Of a stretch of 24,253 nt of DNA, positions 7,392 to 14,751 are shown one piece after another. The stretch is taken from positions 24,230 through 48,482 of the forward strand of contig DBKS01000018.1 in assembly GCA_002298605.1 (NCBI GenBank), read 5' to 3'. The notes beneath the pieces are model-generated. The model searched no databases. It was given only the letters and a program-made list of their open reading frames with translations, and was not told the DNA's origin. The stretch's first letter is position 1. Each line of letters starts with the position of its first letter. Both the position numbers and the translations under genes were made by a program. The stretch comes from Bifidobacterium sp. UBA744. Its GTDB lineage: Bacteria > Actinomycetota > Actinomycetes > Actinomycetales > Bifidobacteriaceae.

Positions 7392-8063
7392 ATGGATTTA
7401 AGCGTCTTCAACGACATGGTTGTCGAACCCGGTCATTACGGCCGCGTCACAGTCATCGGCAAAGCCGCGTTCAAGGATGGCGTGTTCTTCGACCTGCTGG
7501 AGGTCCATGGATCGCTTGACGCCCACCATCTGACCGGCAACATACTCACGGTGGACGGTGCCGTGACCGCCACCGGTTCGATAGGGGTCACATGCCTCAA
7601 TGGCAGCGGCGACATGCGCGTCGCCGGCGACGTGCGCGCCAATCGGATGCAGTTCACCGGCATTCTCGAGGTCGGAGGGTCGCTGCGTGTCGAGGATTGT
7701 CTGGATGTGGCCGGGGTACTGCGCAAGCCGCAGCGGATCCACGCCCGCGAGGTGACCGTCACCGGCTATGCCGAAATGGGCGCGCTGCAGGCGACGACAA
7801 CCGTGCTGATCCGCCCTCTCGACACCATGATGCTGCGATGGCAGTGCTTTCAGCCCTACAACCATCGCAGCGTCATCGGCAGCATCCGCTGTCTGACGCT
7901 CAACGCCAAGGACGTGGATTGCGTCAAGGTGTCGGCGCGCAACGCCACGCTGCTGGGATCCACCGTCGTACGGAGCATCCGGTGCCTGGACACCCTGGTC
8001 CTGGACCGCAGCGTCTCCGTGGGCGCCGTGTCAGGCGGATGCGAACGGCGTTACGCGGACTAG
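7392..8063 (+). CDS. Bactofilin-like / polymer-forming beta-helix protein
   Basis: Of 223 residues, most follow a short periodic pattern of Gly and alternating Val/Ile/Leu (for example GRVTVIG, LEVHGSL, ILTVDGAV, MRVAGDV, LEVGGSL), with repeats of roughly 16-18 residues. This is the signature of the right-handed beta-helix of bactofilins and related polymer-forming proteins, which assemble into filaments without nucleotide. The C-terminal third has a second set (IRCLTLNAKDVDCV, IRCLDTLVLDRSV) resembling the YhbE/YhbF-like proteins of Bacillus. No signal peptide or membrane segment is visible, so it is probably cytoplasmic or membrane-associated. ATG at 7392 has AGGGGG four bases upstream; an in-frame ATG at 7350 is possible. 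It lies on the opposite strand between tlyA and nadK, which are adjacent in mycobacteria. Exact function unknown. Confidence 0.7.
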   Translation: MDLSVFNDMVVEPGHYGRVTVIGKAAFKDGVFFDLLEVHGSLDAHHLTGNILTVDGAVTATGSIGVTCLNGSGDMRVAGDVRANRMQFTGILEVGGSLRVEDCLDVAGVLRKPQRIHAREVTVTGYAEMGALQATTTVLIRPLDTMMLRWQCFQPYNHRSVIGSIRCLTLNAKDVDCVKVSARNATLLGSTVVRSIRCLDTLVLDRSVSVGAVSGGCERRYAD

Positions 8064-8132
8064 CAGTTCGCCCCCCACGATGCAAAACCGGGGACGGCCC
8101 GTCGGACGGCGTCTGACATGCCGGACGAGCTG

Positions 8133-8894
8133 TCACCGCATCGTGAGCCACAGCAGGTACTCCACATTGCCGTGCGCGCCTTCGATCGGCGAGACTGTAT
8201 GACCGCGTACCGCCAGCCCATGCGACCGCGCGCACCGCATCACATCGTCAAGCGCCTTGGCTCGCAACGACGCGTCCTCGACGATGCCGTTCTTTCCCAG
8301 GCCCTGCCGTCCCACCTCGAACTGCGGTTTGACGAGCAGCACGACTTGGGCATGCGGCGCGGCCAGACGGGCGATGGGGCCCAGCACATACGTCAGCGAG
8401 ATGAACGACACATCCGACACGATGCAGTCGGGCCGATAGGGAAGGTCATCGACCTGCACGTCGCGAATATTCGTGCCGCTCATCTCGATGACGCGGGAAT
8501 CCGAAGCGATGTGGGGATCAAGTTGGCCATGTCCCACGTCCAGCGCGATAACCTGCGCGGCGCCGCGCCTCAGGAGCACATCGGTGAACCCGCCGGTGGA
8601 CGCGCCAATGTCCAGACAGTGCCGTCCCCGCGGCTCGGGCAGACCGAGCGGGCCGAAGGTGTCGAACGCGCCGATCAGCTTGTATGCGCCCCTCGACACA
8701 TAGTCCTCGCCCTTATCCACGCGAAGCGGCGCCATACCGGAGACGACCGCCGAGGGTTTGGTGACGACTCTGCCGTCAACCGTTACCTTGCCCGTCCTGA
8801 TGAGCCGCTGCGCCTTGGACCGCGAACTCACCAGCCTCGCCGACACCAGCATCATATCGAGCCGGCCGGCGGTGTTATGGTCGATGCCGCTCAT
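8133..8894 (-). CDS. tlyA: TlyA family rRNA (cytidine-2'-O)-methyltransferase
   Basis: Predicted to methylate the 2'-OH of cytidines in 16S and/or 23S rRNA, the activity that makes mycobacteria sensitive to capreomycin. An N-terminal S4 RNA-binding domain (about 11-60: RLDMMLVS through VTVDGRVV) is followed by an FtsJ-like Rossmann methyltransferase with SAM motif LDIGASTGGFTD (94-105). Also visible are DVSFISL and the VKPQFE lysine segment. Length is 253 residues. ATG at 8894 begins one base after the stop of the 54-residue upstream ORF. ATG at 8915 (seven residues longer) is an alternative that would overlap that ORF, and neither has a strong ribosome-binding site. Translation is probably coupled to the upstream small gene. 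Confidence 0.93.
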   Translation of the reverse strand: MSGIDHNTAGRLDMMLVSARLVSSRSKAQRLIRTGKVTVDGRVVTKPSAVVSGMAPLRVDKGEDYVSRGAYKLIGAFDTFGPLGLPEPRGRHCLDIGASTGGFTDVLLRRGAAQVIALDVGHGQLDPHIASDSRVIEMSGTNIRDVQVDDLPYRPDCIVSDVSFISLTYVLGPIARLAAPHAQVVLLVKPQFEVGRQGLGKNGIVEDASLRAKALDDVMRCARSHGLAVRGHTVSPIEGAHGNVEYLLWLTMR

Positions 8895-8895
8895 A

Positions 8896-9060
8896 TCAGG
8901 ATTGCCGTTGATCATTCAGTTCGCGTCGCAAAGTGTCCAGCGTCCTGTCAAGCGCGTCGAGGCGATGCTCGTCGTCCAGGACGTCGATGCCGGCGAGATC
9001 CGGATACCGCACGTCGAGCGGGTCGCGTCGCGACGGTTCCTGTTGCCGTTGGTCGCTCAC
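8896..9060 (-). CDS. Small conserved-position protein, 54 residues
   Basis: A GTG-initiated frame whose first four bases GTGA overlap the stop of the HAD phosphatase and whose TGA ends one base before the tlyA ATG. The translation is hydrophilic and strongly charged, starting VSDQRQQEPSRRDPLD and ending in a likely amphipathic helix (HRLDALDRTLDTLRREL) with Leu spaced at three to four residues. No cysteine, membrane segment or known motif. In M. tuberculosis a similarly small gene (Rv1693, as I recall about 58 residues) sits at the same place between the HAD phosphatase and tlyA, which supports it being real. Function unknown; an adaptor or helix-pairing role is only a guess. Confidence 0.75.
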   Translation of the reverse strand: MSDQRQQEPSRRDPLDVRYPDLAGIDVLDDEHRLDALDRTLDTLRRELNDQRQS

Positions 9061-10127
9061 AGGTTCTCCTCCCCCGACCCGGGATCGATGCGGAATGACG
9101 GCAGATCCCCGGCCTCCGGAGCATGACCGGCATCAGCCAGGTCCCAGGCCAGACAGCAGGCGGCCCGCAGCGCATCTAGGCTGGTTTCGTCGCTCACCGT
9201 CACGCGCCCATCGGCATGGATCGTCGCCTGCTGACGGCCGCAGCGCCATACCGGCTGTTCCGTCGACCGTTGGCGCCGGGGCGCCGGATGGCTGCGATTC
9301 AGTCCGATGAGATTGCGCGCGATGAACGTCGGCCTCAGATGGGCCGGAGCGAGCATCAGCTGCAGCGGATCGGCGACGCCGGTCAGCACCACCATGGAAT
9401 CATAGCCACCGCGATTGCCGGCCTCGATATCGGTGTCCAACCGATCCCCGATCGCTATGGCGCGTTCCTGAGGCACCGGCGCCGCACCGCCGGCGTGCAG
9501 CATACGGGCCTCGTCATACATGGCGGACTCGGGTTTGCCGGCGGAACCCACCGGTTGGATGCCCGTGGCTTCGATCACCGCATTCACCAGCGACCCGCAA
9601 CCCGGGGCAATGCCCTTCGCCCGTGGAATCGTCAGGTCGCGGTTGGTTACGAAATATGCGGCGCCCCGCTCAACGGCATAGGCGGCCTGCGCCAACGCGG
9701 CCCACGGCATTTCCGGATACCAGCCCTGAATCACCGCCCGGGGATCGTCGTCAACGCTCGTCACGGGTTCAAGCCCGTTGCGACGGACCTCCTCGGCAAG
9801 ATGCGACGATCCGATGGTCAGCACCTTGGCACCTTGCGGCACATGCCGCGCAACCATGCGGGCGGCCACCACCGATGAGGTGATGACCTGCCAGTCGGCC
9901 ACATCCAGACCGAAGCCGCGCAACTGGTCGGCCACCACATGTTGAAAACGCGACGAGTTATTGGTGGTGTACTCAATGGTCATGCCCGCCGCTTCGGCCG
10001 CGCGAATCGCCTCGGCCGCATGTGGAACCGCGTCGCCGCCGCGATACACCACACCATCCAGGTCCAGTAGCGCCAGATCATAGGACCGGGCCACCGAAGT
10101 GGCCAGGCCTTTGAGAAACCGGGTCAT
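9057..10127 (-). CDS. HAD-IIA (NagD-like) phosphatase, possibly glycerol-3-phosphate phosphatase
   Basis: The 356-residue protein carries HAD motifs LDLDGVVYRG (D22 nucleophile, D24), motif II TTNNSSR (54-60), motif III lysine in GKPESAMYDE and motif IV GDRLDTDI. The cap domain between motifs II and III is of the IIA (NagD) type. The gene at the same position in M. tuberculosis (Rv1692) is reported to dephosphorylate glycerol-3-phosphate; the same activity here is inferred from order and family. About 90 residues follow the catalytic core, including a small segment beginning QPVWRCGRQQATIHADGRV, similar to the extension in the mycobacterial protein. It overlaps the 54-residue ORF by GTGA and lies eight bases downstream of the TPR gene. 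Confidence 0.88.
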   Translation of the reverse strand: MTRFLKGLATSVARSYDLALLDLDGVVYRGGDAVPHAAEAIRAAEAAGMTIEYTTNNSSRFQHVVADQLRGFGLDVADWQVITSSVVAARMVARHVPQGAKVLTIGSSHLAEEVRRNGLEPVTSVDDDPRAVIQGWYPEMPWAALAQAAYAVERGAAYFVTNRDLTIPRAKGIAPGCGSLVNAVIEATGIQPVGSAGKPESAMYDEARMLHAGGAAPVPQERAIAIGDRLDTDIEAGNRGGYDSMVVLTGVADPLQLMLAPAHLRPTFIARNLIGLNRSHPAPRRQRSTEQPVWRCGRQQATIHADGRVTVSDETSLDALRAACCLAWDLADAGHAPEAGDLPSFRIDPGSGEENL

Positions 10128-10135
10128 TATGGTCG

Positions 10136-11794
10136 CTATTCGGCATCGGACTCGGACGATGCGGAACCGTCCTCGTCGCCATCGGATTCGGAAGCCGCCG
10201 CGGCGGAGTCGGAGTCGTTCGCTCCGTCAGATCCATCGGAATCGTCGGATCCGTCGGAAGCCGCGACCTCGTCATTGTCCGGACCGCCCTCATCGCCGTT
10301 GGATTCGGGATCGTCCTCGGAATCGGAATCACCCTCATCTTCGGATTCAGAGCCGTCCTCGTCATCATCGTCGGGCGCGTACTGCGCCTCATCTTCGCTG
10401 ATGCCCAGCTTGTCGAGCTGATCATCAGAGAAGTCGGCCAGATCATAGTCAATGACCACGTCCTCGGCGTTTTCGTCATCCTCGTCGACCTCGGCGTAGG
10501 CCTCCTCCAGCTTGTCGAGCAGGGTGTCGAGCTTGGCGGCGTCATCCGGCCGTCCATCCTGTTCGAGGAAGTACTGTTCGGCCTGCACGGCGCGCATGCG
10601 ATACTCGCCCGACAGCCCCTTGGCCCTGGCCACGGTGCCCGCGATCTCAGCGGCCTTGGCCCACATGCCCAGATCGGACAGGGCGCCGGCATACACCAGG
10701 AACATCTCCGCCTTGGACTCGCCGCGCAGCTGCTTGGCCTCGTCTCCGGTGGCCACCTCGACGGCTTTCTTCGGATTGCCGGTGCCACGCTCGCAATCGG
10801 CGATGAACGGCAGATAATCCAAATACCCATTCATACGGAACGCGGTGCGGAACTCACGCAGCGCCAGCTTGTAGTTGCCCTGACGGTAGGCGATGAACGC
10901 GAGGGTCTCGCGCGCCATGTCGATACGGGAAGCCTGGTGGGCGATCCACTTGGCATGTTCAAGCGCCAGCGCGGGATCGGACTCCTCAAGGGAGTAGGCG
11001 GCCAGCATATGCAGGCCGATGTTCTCGGCATGCTCCTTGCTCAGGCCGCGCAGGCGCTCCTTTTCGTCCTTGGACAGCATGTACCATTCCATGCCCTTGG
11101 GCATCTTCGGCTCGCCCGGGCGAGGATCGGTATACGGATTCTGCGAGGGGAAGGAGATGGTTCCGTCGGAATTGCGACGGGCCTTGTCCCAGTGTGCGCC
11201 GCCACGGCGATTCTCATGGAATTCGCCTTGCTCGTCCACATGACCGCGGCTGCGGTCGTTACGATCATAGTCGCGACGCGGACCACGGTCATCGCGACGA
11301 CCGTCACGGTTGAAGTCGCGATGATCGTCACGACGCTCAGCATGCCGATTGTCGCGACGATCGTCTTGCCCGAAACGACCGTTGCCGTTATAGCGGGGAT
11401 TCCCGCCGCGGCGGAAGTCCCGGTTGCCGTCACGACGATCGTTATGGAAGTCCCGACGGTCGCCGCGTCCGGTTTCATGCCCGGAATCGCGGGTCATCTG
11501 CTCCCCGTCGTGATCATGGAAGTCGCGATCACGGAAATTACGATCGCCATCGCGATGGAAACGGGGCTTGTACCCGCCGCGGTCATGACCACGGAACCCG
11601 TCACGGCCACCATGTCCGCCGTCACGACGGAACCCGCCACGCTCACCATCACGGCGGTTCCCACCATGCTCACCGTCGCGACGGAACCCACGGCCGCCAT
11701 TGCCACGGTAGCCGCCGTGGCCTCCCCGGCCACCGTGTCCGTATTCGCGACCGCCGCCAAATGAAGAGCCGGAATGCTCATTACCTTCTGCCAT
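10136..11794 (-). CDS. TPR-like protein with Arg/Gly-rich N-terminus and acidic C-terminus
   Basis: The 552-residue protein has three parts. Residues about 8-207 are a low-complexity, disordered-looking tract of Arg, Gly, Asp, His with scattered Phe/Tyr (RRDG, RGG, DRRD repeats); the first 200 residues have only one Lys. Residues about 235-432 form a helical-repeat core (LHMLAAYSLEESDPALALEHA, ETLAFIAYRQGNYKLALREF) similar to TPRs. Residues about 437-552 are Asp/Glu/Ser-rich, with no Lys or Arg in the last 85. A gene at this place in M. tuberculosis (Rv1691) encodes a TPR protein of about half the length, so the two tails look lineage-specific. ATG at 11794 is chosen: AAAGGA lies nine bases upstream, whereas it directly abuts the ATG at 11803. 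Function unknown; neighbours tyrS and tlyA suggest a link to translation or RNA. Confidence 0.85.
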   Translation of the reverse strand: MAEGNEHSGSSFGGGREYGHGGRGGHGGYRGNGGRGFRRDGEHGGNRRDGERGGFRRDGGHGGRDGFRGHDRGGYKPRFHRDGDRNFRDRDFHDHDGEQMTRDSGHETGRGDRRDFHNDRRDGNRDFRRGGNPRYNGNGRFGQDDRRDNRHAERRDDHRDFNRDGRRDDRGPRRDYDRNDRSRGHVDEQGEFHENRRGGAHWDKARRNSDGTISFPSQNPYTDPRPGEPKMPKGMEWYMLSKDEKERLRGLSKEHAENIGLHMLAAYSLEESDPALALEHAKWIAHQASRIDMARETLAFIAYRQGNYKLALREFRTAFRMNGYLDYLPFIADCERGTGNPKKAVEVATGDEAKQLRGESKAEMFLVYAGALSDLGMWAKAAEIAGTVARAKGLSGEYRMRAVQAEQYFLEQDGRPDDAAKLDTLLDKLEEAYAEVDEDDENAEDVVIDYDLADFSDDQLDKLGISEDEAQYAPDDDDEDGSESEDEGDSDSEDDPESNGDEGGPDNDEVAASDGSDDSDGSDGANDSDSAAAASESDGDEDGSASSESDAE

Positions 11795-11819
11795 ATATTC
11801 CATTCCTTTACTGCGCCGT

Positions 11820-11832
11820 GCCCGTAGCGGGC
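11820..11832 (-). other. Short hairpin between tyrS and the TPR gene
   Basis: GCCCG-TAG-CGGGC gives a 5-bp stem in the 72-base gap after tyrS. On the minus strand it is followed by ACGGCGCAGTAAAGGA, with no U run, so it is not a convincing terminator. Confidence 0.25.
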
Positions 11833-11866
11833 GGCACCTGAGTTACTGGGTCCGAATGTCTATTAG

Positions 11867-13183
11867 CTAGCGCTCGACTGCGCCAAGGGCCTTCTTGCCA
11901 CGACGGATCAGGGCGAAACGTCCGGACAGAAAATCGTCATCCTGCAAAGTGGCATCCTCGTCCGTCACACGAGCGTTGTTGAGATACACCCCGCCGGCTT
12001 TGATGGCTCGACGCGCCTCGGAAACGGATTTGAACAATCCTGCAGCCTGAGCTGCGTCGACCACGCGATCACCCACCGCAACGCGAGGCAACGCGAGGCC
12101 GCCGTGTCCGTCCGCAACGCGCATGCCCTCCACGGCCGACTCGAGCGTGGCCTCGTCGATGGCCGCCAGATCGCCGCGGCCGAACAAGGCCGCCGACGCA
12201 TCGATCGCAGCCTGGGTGGCCGCCTCGCCATGCACGAAGCTGGTGACTTCCCAAGCCAGCGTGCGCTGCGCCTCGCGAGCGCCGGGATTGGAGCCGGTCT
12301 GCTCGACCAGACGCTCGATCTCGGTGCGAGGCAGGAAGGTGAACACCTTCAGCAGGTTCTCCATCTCCGCATCCGGACGATTCAGCCAGAACTGGTAGAA
12401 CTTGTAGGGGCTGAGCATGGAGCCGTCCAGCCATATGGCGTTGCCCTCGGACTTGCCGAACTTCTTGCCCTGGGCATCAGTGATGATGGGGCTGGTGAAC
12501 ACGTTGACGTCCACGCCGCGCACCTTGTGGATCAGGTCGAGGCCTGACGTCAGGTTGCCCCACTGGTCGGAGCCGCCCAACTCGAGCATGCATCCGAATT
12601 CGTCGAACAGGTGCAGGAAGTCGTTGCCCTGCAGCACCTGATAGCTGAACTCGGTGAAGGAAATGCCCTCCTCCGAATTCAGGCGGCGCGCCACGGTGTC
12701 CTTTGCCAGCATCGTACCGAGTCGGAAGTTCTTGCCCACGTCACGCAGAAAATCGATGACGCTCATCCGGGCCGTCCAATCGTAGTTGGACACGAACCGC
12801 ACCGGGTTGTCGCCTTCGGTTTCGAGAATGCCGCCGATCTGGCGCTTCAGACGCTCAGCCCATCCGGCCACCACGTCCTTGGGGTTCAAGGTGCGTTCGC
12901 CGGACTGGCGCGGATCGCCGATCAAACCGGTGGCGCCTCCCACCAGGGCGATCGGATGATGTCCGGCCAGCTGCAGATGGCGCATGTTGATCAACTGCAC
13001 CAGATTGCCGATGTGCAGGGAGGCGGCGGTCGGATCGAAACCGCAATAATACGTGATGGGCTCACCGTTCAGCGCTTTGGCGAGTCGATCCCGGTCCGTT
13101 GACTGGGAAATCAACCCGCGCCATTCCAGTTCATCAAGCAGGTTGTCGAATCCCGCTTCCTTGAAATCGGTGACGTGAGCCAT
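11867..13183 (-). CDS. tyrS: Tyrosyl-tRNA synthetase
   Basis: Class I aminoacyl-tRNA synthetase charging tRNA-Tyr. The 438 residues contain the HIGH-like HIGN (57-60), GGATGLIGDP (82-91), the tyrosine-pocket segment GSDQWGN (204-210) and the KMSKS-like KFGKS (241-245). A C-terminal S4-type RNA-binding domain follows (about 370-430: LFKSVSEARRAIKAGGVYLNN). The length fits the TyrRS1 family. The only good start is ATG at 13183, but the nearest purine-rich site, AGGGAG, is 12 bases upstream, which is longer than usual. A 147-base leader with hairpins precedes it. In M. tuberculosis tyrS also lies next to this gene group. Confidence 0.97.
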   Translation of the reverse strand: MAHVTDFKEAGFDNLLDELEWRGLISQSTDRDRLAKALNGEPITYYCGFDPTAASLHIGNLVQLINMRHLQLAGHHPIALVGGATGLIGDPRQSGERTLNPKDVVAGWAERLKRQIGGILETEGDNPVRFVSNYDWTARMSVIDFLRDVGKNFRLGTMLAKDTVARRLNSEEGISFTEFSYQVLQGNDFLHLFDEFGCMLELGGSDQWGNLTSGLDLIHKVRGVDVNVFTSPIITDAQGKKFGKSEGNAIWLDGSMLSPYKFYQFWLNRPDAEMENLLKVFTFLPRTEIERLVEQTGSNPGAREAQRTLAWEVTSFVHGEAATQAAIDASAALFGRGDLAAIDEATLESAVEGMRVADGHGGLALPRVAVGDRVVDAAQAAGLFKSVSEARRAIKAGGVYLNNARVTDEDATLQDDDFLSGRFALIRRGKKALGAVER

Positions 13184-13271
13184 AAAAGGTCGCTACTCCC
13201 TATCGAATTGTTATGCATTGCCGCCCGTTACAGGGCTTCCCCAGTCTCTCAGCAGAGGCCGACAGTGCGGC

Positions 13272-13294
13272 GCCCCACCAGTCGCGGATGGGGC
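13272..13294 (-). promoter_or_regulatory. Hairpin in the tyrS leader
   Basis: GCCCCA (13272-13277) and TGGGGC (13289-13294) are exact 6-bp arms with an 11-base loop, about 90-110 bases upstream of tyrS. A second small hairpin, GCCCGTTACAGGGC (13223-13236), lies nearer the gene. I looked for a T-box core (GGNACCGCG-like) and found no match, so no riboswitch is claimed. The first hairpin lacks a U run; it may be leader structure or the end of the upstream transcript. Confidence 0.25.
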
Positions 13295-13330
13295 AAGCAC
13301 ACCTCGTGAATCGTTCCGGAACCGGACCGG

Positions 13331-14074
13331 TCACCGTTTCGGCGAACGAAAGGTCTGTTCGACGGCGTCGCGCAGCTGGGCGACAAGCTCCTTGTGATTG
13401 ACGGGAGTCAGATGCGGAAAGGCCCGGAGCATGCGCTTCTGCTGACGGTTGAGCACCCGATCGGCCGCGGCGCGCAACCGCTGGGCCGACCCGCCCACCA
13501 TGGACCTGGCCGAATCACCATACGCGCAGACCATTCGCTGCAGTTCATCCACCTTGTTGCGGAAACTCTGCATCGCGCCGACCGTCACCGCGATGTCGAC
13601 GGCCAGCAGCACGGCGATCGCCACCGCCGAGCAGTGAATCGCCGCTTCGGGCACGGCGGCGGTGGCCACTCGCACAACCGGCTGAACCCATTTGACCACA
13701 ATGACGGTGAACAGTCCGAATATCAGCGCTCCCGGCAGGCAAACACGACCATTGATGTTGAACCGGTACTGCGAGTAGTCCCACCATCGGGCGCCGAACA
13801 GGCGCTCCAAAGACCACGATGTGGCATATTCCAGCGCGCTGGCAAGCAAGGCCCCGCACACGAACAGCGCGACGGTATTGCGCAGCGGGGTGAGCAGCAG
13901 GGCGGCGCCCACGGCACCCACTCCGTAAATCGGACAGATCGGCCCGATCAGGAAGCCTCGATTCACCAGGCGACGCTCCTGCACAGAAACGACGATGGAC
14001 TCGTAGATCCAGCCGATGAGGCTATAGCACATCACCCAGAGGAAGATGTGCTCCAGGACGATCACCCGGCTCAT
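13331..14074 (-). CDS. PF06541-type (CmpB-like) membrane protein
   Basis: An integral membrane protein of 247 residues resembling the family annotated as putative ABC-transporter permease (ABC_trans_CmpB, PF06541). The recognisable elements are GWIYES (21-26), RGFLIGPICPIYGVGA (39-54), LEYATSWSLERLFGARWWDYS (from about 81) and the INGRVCLPG motif. I see about five hydrophobic helices up to residue 168, then a cytoplasmic, Arg-rich helical tail. Despite the family name there is no ABC ATPase here and transport is unproven. Its ATG overlaps the HD-domain gene stop (ATGA at 14071-14074), so the two are probably one functional unit. Confidence 0.85.
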   Translation of the reverse strand: MSRVIVLEHIFLWVMCYSLIGWIYESIVVSVQERRLVNRGFLIGPICPIYGVGAVGAALLLTPLRNTVALFVCGALLASALEYATSWSLERLFGARWWDYSQYRFNINGRVCLPGALIFGLFTVIVVKWVQPVVRVATAAVPEAAIHCSAVAIAVLLAVDIAVTVGAMQSFRNKVDELQRMVCAYGDSARSMVGGSAQRLRAAADRVLNRQQKRMLRAFPHLTPVNHKELVAQLRDAVEQTFRSPKR

Positions 14075-14709
14075 CGCCGCGTCCCCCGACGAAACGTCCC
14101 CGGCTTGTGGAATCGGCTAGGCGACAGGGTTTCGCACGTAGCGCTGATCTTATCCGCGACAGTGATCAGATAGCCCTCAAGATGTCGGGGCGGCATCGGC
14201 GTCAGGGGGAACATGTGACGCTCGATGCTGTCCGCCTCGATGCGATTCAGCTTGAAGTCGCGCCGGGCGTTCCTCAATGCGGCACGGCCGTGGGTGAACC
14301 CGTGCAGTCGATGCGCGCCATTGTCGTCGTCATGCCAGTCATACAGGAAATAGTCGTGCAGCAATGCCGCACGGACCAGCGACCTCGCGTCAACGTGGCG
14401 CCACGCATGCAGACGATCGGCAAGCCACACCGCCAGGCATGCCACGCGGATGGAATGGGCGAAGGTGCTCACGCTCCCATGCTGGAGGCAGCGGCGTTCT
14501 ATGGCCATATGCTCATGGTTGATGATCTCGTGGCCGTAATACTCGACCAGCGATTGAATCCGTCTACGCGTCAGCAGCTGTCCCAAAGACCCGTCCCTTG
14601 CAATCCGTTGCCTTCCCTCGATGATTCTACGATATATGGCCGAGGTCCGGCATCGTTCGCATGGATGATCGCTCGGCTCGGCCGCCCCCCTCCCCCACGT
14701 ATGATTCAC
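14071..14709 (-). CDS. HD-domain protein (putative phosphohydrolase)
   Basis: The 212-residue frame contains HD-superfamily metal-binding residues: H85 in FAHSIRVA, the HD pair H118-D119 in ALLHDYFLYDW, H140 in HGFTHG, H165 in IERHMFPL and D186 in ADKI. This suggests a metal-dependent phosphohydrolase; the substrate (nucleotide or other) is unknown. The start is uncertain: GTG at 14709 has no clear ribosome-binding site, and the conserved region starts near residue 50, so a later alternative start is possible. It lies just downstream of argH, with a strong hairpin (14725-14747) between, and is coupled to the membrane protein by ATGA. Confidence 0.82.
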   Translation of the reverse strand: MNHTWGRGAAEPSDHPCERCRTSAIYRRIIEGRQRIARDGSLGQLLTRRRIQSLVEYYGHEIINHEHMAIERRCLQHGSVSTFAHSIRVACLAVWLADRLHAWRHVDARSLVRAALLHDYFLYDWHDDDNGAHRLHGFTHGRAALRNARRDFKLNRIEADSIERHMFPLTPMPPRHLEGYLITVADKISATCETLSPSRFHKPGTFRRGTRR

Positions 14710-14724
14710 GGGGGGAGGATCCGG

Positions 14725-14747
14725 CCGGTCCGGTGCATCCGGGCCGG
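14725..14747 (-). terminator. GC-rich hairpin after argH
   Basis: CCGGTCCGG (14725-14733) and CCGGGCCGG (14739-14747) pair in two 4-bp blocks with one mismatch around loop TGCAT. The element lies five bases past the argH stop. There is no U run, so it may be a factor-assisted terminator or a 3' stability hairpin at the end of the argGH transcript. Confidence 0.4.
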
Positions 14748-14751
14748 GCGC

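Noticed and set aside
8064..8132. Terminator between the bactofilin-like gene and tlyA
   Set aside because: Several overlapping short GACGG/CCGTC repeats exist, but none has a clear stem-loop with a T run.
10078..10830. Minus-strand frame of 250 residues overlapping the TPR gene tail in another frame
   Set aside because: Low-complexity Pro/Thr/Arg product caused by reading the acidic tail codons out of frame; no ribosome-binding site or domain.
10937..11764. Long plus-strand open frame with a hydrophobic Ala/Val/Thr-rich product
   Set aside because: It is the antisense shadow of the Arg/Gly-rich repeat region of the TPR gene. The composition arises from the complement of CGN/GAN/GGN codons, and the sense frame has a ribosome-binding site and a conserved core.
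13184..13330. T-box riboswitch before tyrS
   Set aside because: No GGNACCGCG-type core or Tyr specifier stem-loop could be identified; only generic hairpins are present.
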